Shown here: piece by piece, positions 7,374 to 10,024 of the stretch
How the letters are laid out: the number at the start of each line of letters is the position of its first letter
Numbering within the stretch: position 1 is the stretch's first letter
Assembly (NCBI GenBank): GCA_037384645.1
Contig: JARRNT010000074.1
Coordinates: 1-10,024 of the forward strand
DNA length: 10,024 nucleotides
Source of the DNA: RI-92 sp037384645
Lineage (GTDB): Bacteria; Pseudomonadota; Gammaproteobacteria; UBA6429; Thiohalophilaceae
Direction of reading: 5' to 3'
Made by a program: the position numbers and the translations under genes
Notes under the pieces: generated by a model
What the model saw: only the letters and a program-made list of their open reading frames with translations
Database searches by the model: none
Told to the model about the DNA's origin: nothing

Positions 7374-7630
7374 TGAAGATTTGTCAGGTTGAACGTCCAT
7401 TGGTATCGACCAACCGTATACCGGGCCTGGAACACCGTCATCTGCAGGTAGTGAAAGACGGCAGTACCTCGGCGGTCGCGGTGGATGCCGTGGGTTGCAA
7501 GCCGGGCGACTGGGTCATCTGTGTCGGCAGTTCGGCGGCGCGTGAAGCTGCGGGCAGCAAGGAGTATCCGAGTGATCTGACCATTGTCGGCATCATCGAT
7601 CACTGGCCGCCGAAAGGTGAGACGGCCTGA
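7373..7630 (+). CDS. csoS4A: Carboxysome vertex pentamer protein CsoS4A
   Basis: An 85-residue bacterial microcompartment vertex (BMV, EutN/CcmL-type) protein. Pentamers cap the twelve vertices of the icosahedral shell and are needed to keep it tight. Family features seen: the opening KICQVERPLVSTNRIPGLEH, the central VAVDAVGCKPGDWVICVGSSAAR (about residues 35-57) and the closing DLTIVGIIDHW (68-78). Length is normal. The start codon overlaps the csoSCA stop in TGATG, with AGGAG at 7361-7365 seven bases upstream, so translation is probably coupled. With csoS4B broken next door, this is probably the only complete pentamer protein in the window. Confidence 0.97.
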   Translation: MKICQVERPLVSTNRIPGLEHRHLQVVKDGSTSAVAVDAVGCKPGDWVICVGSSAAREAAGSKEYPSDLTIVGIIDHWPPKGETA

Positions 7631-7788
7631 TGGAAATACTCCAGGTAGAGGCGCCACTGGTTTGCACGCAAAGGGTGGCAGGATTGCAGCACGTGAGCCT
7701 GCGGGTCTTGCGTAATGCGGTAACTGGCAAACGGCAGGTCGCAGTCGATCCGGTCGGTTGTCGTGAAGGAAACTGGGTGTTTACGTAA
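7630..7788 (+). pseudogene. csoS4B: Truncated vertex protein CsoS4B (C-terminal third lost)
   Basis: The frame starts at an ATG overlapping the csoS4A stop by one base (TGATG), with AAGGTG about 12 bases upstream. It reads MEILQVEAPLVCTQRVAGLQ..., VAVDPVGCREGNWVFT and then TAA: 52 residues against about 80 for the family. The part present matches the CsoS4 fold up to the strand equivalent to GDWVIC in CsoS4A. The counterpart of CsoS4A residues 51-85, including the terminal DLTIVGIIDHW, is absent. Only 45 bases separate the stop from the csoS1 start, too few to hold the missing 30 or so codons in any frame, so this is a deletion or replacement and not a simple frameshift. The stop lies in the palindrome TTTACGTAAA (7780-7789), followed by GG and seven Ts. 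The product probably cannot form a normal pentamer; a shortened working protein is possible but less likely. Confidence 0.85.
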
Positions 7789-7833
7789 AGGTTTTTTTAA
7801 AGTTTAACAACCGAGTCAGAAGGAGACACGAAA
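7789..7833 (+). promoter_or_regulatory. csoS1 leader with T7 tract and strong Shine-Dalgarno
   Basis: This 45-base AT-rich leader has a T7 tract (7792-7798) and AGAAGGAGA (7818-7826) before the csoS1 ATG. The long purine-rich site fits high expression of the main shell protein. No convincing internal promoter hexamers are seen, although a secondary promoter before csoS1 would make sense. Confidence 0.4.
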
Positions 7834-8142
7834 ATGGCAAATGAAAACTATGGTATTGCACTTGGAATGATCGAGACGCGCGGCCTGGTACCCGCTATCG
7901 AAGCAGCTGACGCCATGACCAAAGCAGCAGAAGTTCGTCTGATTGGTCGTGAGTTCGTTGGTGGTGGTTACGTAACCGTTCTGGTTCGTGGCGAAACCGG
8001 TGCGGTTAACGCAGCTGTCCGCGCTGGCGCTGACGCATGTGAGCGCGTAGGTGACGGTCTGGTTGCTGCACACATCATTGCACGTCCTCACCGTGAAGTT
8101 GAGCCTGTACTGCCTACCGGCGGCGCTGCTGCCAAGGCCTAA
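7834..8142 (+). CDS. csoS1: Major carboxysome shell hexamer protein CsoS1, copy 1
   Basis: A 102-residue single BMC-domain (Pfam BMC type) protein that forms the hexameric tiles of shell facets; the pores carry bicarbonate and RuBP. The whole domain is present: IALGMIETRGLVPAIEAADAMTKAAEV, then IGREFVGGGYVTVLVRGETGAV and the helix AVRAGADACERVG, ending HIIARPHREVEPVL. The C-terminal tail is PTGGAAAKA. It is of CsoS1A/CsoS1C type; which one cannot be told from sequence alone. Codons are strongly biased to GGT, CGT and GTT, like cbbL, and the Shine-Dalgarno is strong (AGAAGGAGA), so this is probably the more highly expressed copy. A second copy follows after 42 bases. Confidence 0.98.
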   Translation: MANENYGIALGMIETRGLVPAIEAADAMTKAAEVRLIGREFVGGGYVTVLVRGETGAVNAAVRAGADACERVGDGLVAAHIIARPHREVEPVLPTGGAAAKA

Positions 8143-8184
8143 TACAGGTATCAGAGACTAACTGAACAGACAGGAGATTAAACC

Positions 8185-8499
8185 ATGGCCAATGAAAGTT
8201 ATGGCATTGCACTGGGCATGATCGAAACACGTGGACTGGTTCCTGCGATTGAAGCAGCGGACGCCATGACCAAAGCGGCGGAAGTGCGTCTGATCGGACG
8301 CGAATTTGTCGGCGGCGGTTATGTCACCGTCCTGGTCCGCGGTGAGACCGGTGCAGTGAATGCCGCCGTACGCGCCGGGGCAGATGCCTGTGAGCGGGTC
8401 GGTGATGGCCTGGTTGCAGCGCACATCATTGCCCGTCCGCATCGTGAAGTCGAACCCGTACTGAGCGATTCAGCCGGCAACCGTCCGCTGCGTAGTTAA
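8185..8499 (+). CDS. csoS1: Major carboxysome shell hexamer protein CsoS1, copy 2
   Basis: A 104-residue BMC-domain hexamer protein. Over the first 93 residues it differs from the upstream copy only at residue 5 (Ser for Asn); the tails then diverge completely (SDSAGNRPLRS here). By hand count, 54 of those 93 codons differ synonymously, with more GGC, GTC, CGC and GCC than in copy 1. CAGGAG at 8171-8176 precedes the start. It should mix with copy 1 in shell facets. The longer, charged tail might face the shell surface or lumen. It is not obviously the CsoS1B type, which has a longer C-terminal extension. Confidence 0.97.
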   Translation: MANESYGIALGMIETRGLVPAIEAADAMTKAAEVRLIGREFVGGGYVTVLVRGETGAVNAAVRAGADACERVGDGLVAAHIIARPHREVEPVLSDSAGNRPLRS

Positions 8500-8542
8500 C
8501 CGACTGACTGGTTGTTGCAGTAAGACTGGGTAAAACCACGTC

Positions 8543-9019
8543 ATGCACTATGCTAACGCCGACCAGCGAGTACTTGGATATCTCGGACGCGCTTTGAGTC
8601 TGGAGCTGTCCGCGGTCCAGCTGTACAGCACCCAGGCCCGCCTTCTTGGGGCCTGGGGGTTGGCTGAGGCATCCAAACGCATGAGCGAGGAAGCCCATGA
8701 AGAATTGGGGCATGCTGATCGGATTATCGGCCGGATGCTGGCACTGGGGTTTGCACCCAATGCCTCGCAGCTGCGTCCGGTAAAGCTAGGTGGCAGTCTG
8801 CTCGAATTGTTATTGCACGACTATGAATTCGAAAACGAGCTTGTCAGTCTCTACGACCAGGCCTCCCGTTACTGTGCTGGTACAGGCGATCATGACGGTC
8901 GTACATTTTTTGAAGCACTCCTCAATGAAGAAAAGGCACACGCTGCAGAGCTGGTGGCATGGCTCCGTGAGCTTGGGTATGCTGATAAGCTTGGCAAATC
9001 CAGTGGCGCCAGCTTTTAG
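8543..9019 (+). CDS. Bacterioferritin-like diiron protein of the cso operon
   Basis: A 158-residue ferritin-superfamily four-helix protein, the usual bacterioferritin length. The full diiron (ferroxidase) set is present with bacterioferritin spacing: Glu21, Glu54-x-x-His57, Glu97 and Glu130-x-x-His133. The position of the haem-ligating Met52 of Escherichia coli Bfr falls on Leu55, so haem binding by the classic Met pair is not expected. Bfr-like genes commonly follow csoS1 in proteobacterial alpha-carboxysome clusters; their role there is not settled, with iron or redox handling proposed. No clear Shine-Dalgarno lies before the ATG. No better in-frame start was found, so it may depend on translation from upstream. 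It may bring iron storage or peroxide and oxygen detoxification to the carboxysome; this is inference. Confidence 0.9.
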   Translation: MHYANADQRVLGYLGRALSLELSAVQLYSTQARLLGAWGLAEASKRMSEEAHEELGHADRIIGRMLALGFAPNASQLRPVKLGGSLLELLLHDYEFENELVSLYDQASRYCAGTGDHDGRTFFEALLNEEKAHAAELVAWLRELGYADKLGKSSGASF

Positions 9020-9021
9020 AC

Positions 9022-9027
9022 AGGAGG
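9022..9027 (+). promoter_or_regulatory. AGGAGG ribosome site choosing the acRAF start
   Basis: A perfect AGGAGG lies 3 bases before ATG 9031 and 6 bases before ATG 9034. Usual spacing favours the second ATG of the ATGATG pair. Confidence 0.7.
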
Positions 9028-9033
9028 TTAATG

Positions 9034-9294
9034 ATGAACAGCGATGAATGGCAGGAGCGGGTACGCCCCGTCCGCCTTGAAAAACGCTATGAATTTCCCG
9101 ATTACGCAACTTTGCGTGATTTTCTCGACCGTGCCGCGGAAGTCTCGGAGCGCGAGGGCCTGTTTCCCGATATGGGTTTCGGCAAAGACTACGTCAATGT
9201 TACTATCCATGTGGATGAAGGTAGCGATAAGTTGACGGAGCAACAGCGCAAATTCGCTGAACAGCTGGATGCGCTATTAACAGATCAATCATAA
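9034..9294 (+). CDS. Pterin-dehydratase-like RubisCO assembly factor (acRAF)
   Basis: An 86-residue member of the pterin-4a-carbinolamine dehydratase (PCD/DCoH) fold family. The pattern YEFPDYATLRDFLDRAAEVSE, then an active-site loop, a YVNVTIHV strand and the final helix TEQQRKFAEQLDALL matches PCD topology. The catalytic His-His-Pro loop reads LFPDM (residues 43-47), so both histidines are gone and dehydratase activity is unlikely. Such degenerate PCD-like proteins inside cso operons are known as acRAF, a chaperone that aids form IA RubisCO folding and assembly. It starts 12-15 bases after the bfr-like stop. The ATG at 9031 would add one Met. Confidence 0.88.
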   Translation: MNSDEWQERVRPVRLEKRYEFPDYATLRDFLDRAAEVSEREGLFPDMGFGKDYVNVTIHVDEGSDKLTEQQRKFAEQLDALLTDQS

Positions 9295-9307
9295 CCAGGT
9301 AATCGAC

Positions 9308-9934
9308 ATGCCTGTTATCGCGTTCGTTGGAAATAAAGGAGGCGCAGGCAAGACCACCCTCTCGGTCAATCTGGCAGCGGGGCTCGCACGCTACGGAGAG
9401 ACAGTCATTGTGGATGCAGACCCGCAGGCTTCGTCCATCCACTGGCATGCCAATTCCGACGGAAAAAGGGTCACGCCGGTTTTCCAGGCAGAAGCCGCAC
9501 TACCCGACCAGCTCGAAAACCTCAAAGGTCGCTATGCCTATGTCATTGCCGATTGCCCGCCGTCGGTACATGCGCCCCAGACCGATGCTATATTAAAAAT
9601 GGCCGACGTTGCCATGGTGCCGGTACAGCCTTCCCCTGTAGACCTGTGGGCGACTGTGCATATCGAACAGGCAATCACAGAGGCAAAACAGATCAATCCG
9701 CTGCTGCGTGCGATACTCGTCGTTAATCAGATGGAAAGTCGCAGTACACTGTCACAACTGATCAAGGAGGCACTGGCTGAAATTGCCGTGCCGGTCGCCA
9801 CGACTGCCGTGCGCAAGCGGGCCGTGTACAAGGCAAGTGCGCTCGAAGGTCGTACCGTATTTGACATGGGCAGGCGCGGCGAAGAGGCGGCCAGAGAGCT
9901 GGACGAATTAATCAACGAGGTAATCAGAGTATGA
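9308..9934 (+). CDS. mcdA: McdA, ParA-type ATPase positioning carboxysomes
   Basis: A 208-residue ParA/MinD-family ATPase. The deviant Walker A KGGAGKTT (10-17) has the signature Lys10 and the P-loop Lys15; Walker A' is VIVDADPQ (33-40) and Walker B YVIADCPP (78-85). A basic stretch RKRAVYKAS (169-177) may contribute to non-specific DNA binding. Next to mcdB in a cso operon, this is the alpha-type McdA that coats the nucleoid and is released by McdB on carboxysomes, spacing them so that both daughters inherit some. Plasmid or chromosome ParA is less likely: there is no parB-like gene, and its stop overlaps the next start in ATGA, as is typical of mcdAB. AGGT at 9297-9300 precedes the start. 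Confidence 0.92.
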   Translation: MPVIAFVGNKGGAGKTTLSVNLAAGLARYGETVIVDADPQASSIHWHANSDGKRVTPVFQAEAALPDQLENLKGRYAYVIADCPPSVHAPQTDAILKMADVAMVPVQPSPVDLWATVHIEQAITEAKQINPLLRAILVVNQMESRSTLSQLIKEALAEIAVPVATTAVRKRAVYKASALEGRTVFDMGRRGEEAARELDELINEVIRV

Positions 9935-10024
9935 ATACGAAAGACAAGGCGCGCGAAAAGCTGTTGAACTCCATGCGCAAGACCAAGGAGGTGATCAACG
10001 ACCAGCCTGACGTCAAGCAGGCCC
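9931..10024 (+). CDS. mcdB: McdB, carboxysome adaptor for McdA (partial)
   Basis: Only the first 31 codons are in the window. The frame opens at an ATG overlapping the mcdA stop by four bases (ATGA) and reads MNTKDKAREKLLNSMRKTKE..., a basic, probably helical N-terminus. A small basic protein with a KLL-SMRKTK type opening just after a ParA gene in a cso operon fits alpha-type McdB, which sits on the shell and stimulates McdA ATPase. The identification rests mainly on context, because the rest of the protein lies beyond the window. Confidence 0.78.
   Translation, partial: MNTKDKAREKLLNSMRKTKEVINDQPDVKQA

Noticed and set aside
7780..7798. Palindrome plus T7 as an intrinsic terminator before csoS1
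   Set aside because: TTTACGTAAA is weak, AT-rich and has no room for a loop with a real stem. Stopping transcription before the main shell gene is also implausible.
7789..7833. csoS4B broken by a single-base frameshift or sequencing error
   Set aside because: No frame after the stop encodes the missing VTGSSAAR- or DLTIVGIIDHW-like segments, and the space to csoS1 is too short to hold them.
9308..9934. ParA as evidence of a plasmid or integrated element
   Set aside because: It sits in the operon and overlaps a small basic mcdB-like start. There is no parB, parS or mobile gene, so a carboxysome positioning role explains it better.

Overview
This window is almost entirely an alpha-carboxysome (cso) locus. 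It encodes form IA RubisCO, its scaffold, the encapsulated carbonic anhydrase, shell hexamer, pentamer and tandem-domain proteins, and the accessory and positioning genes that follow. The host is most likely a chemolithoautotrophic proteobacterium, probably a gammaproteobacterium. The reasons are the gene order cbbL-cbbS-csoS2-csoSCA-csoS4A-csoS4B-csoS1-csoS1-bfr-acRAF-mcdA-mcdB, moderate GC and Shine-Dalgarno-led genes. Genus cannot be fixed from the sequence alone.

Layout. Positions 86-1308 hold a minus-strand pair: csoS1D (tandem-BMC shell protein with a gated pore) followed after 2 bases by a Nudix hydrolase. Bases 1-85 show no gene. A 350-base divergent control region (1309-1660) carries two dyads, one of them a plausible LysR-type (CbbR-like) operator about 100 bases upstream of cbbL. 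From 1661 the plus-strand operon begins: cbbL, cbbS, an intergenic hairpin, csoS2, csoSCA, csoS4A (1-base overlap) and a csoS4B that stops after 52 codons. Two nearly identical csoS1 genes follow, then a bacterioferritin-like gene, a pterin-dehydratase-like RubisCO assembly factor (acRAF), mcdA (ParA type) and the start of mcdB, which is cut by the window edge.

How they work together. CsoS2 N-repeats gather RubisCO, its M-repeats and C-terminus engage the shell, CsoS1 tiles the facets, CsoS4 caps vertices, CsoS1D provides a larger gated pore, and CsoSCA converts bicarbonate to CO2 inside. acRAF helps RubisCO assembly, and McdA/McdB spread carboxysomes over the nucleoid.

Most notable points: the csoS4B truncation; an in-register -1 slippery heptamer in csoS2 that would give a short isoform; tandem csoS1 genes whose proteins are almost identical although more than half of their shared codons differ; and csoS1D placed divergently with a Nudix gene. 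The system itself is a known one; I see no wholly new system here.
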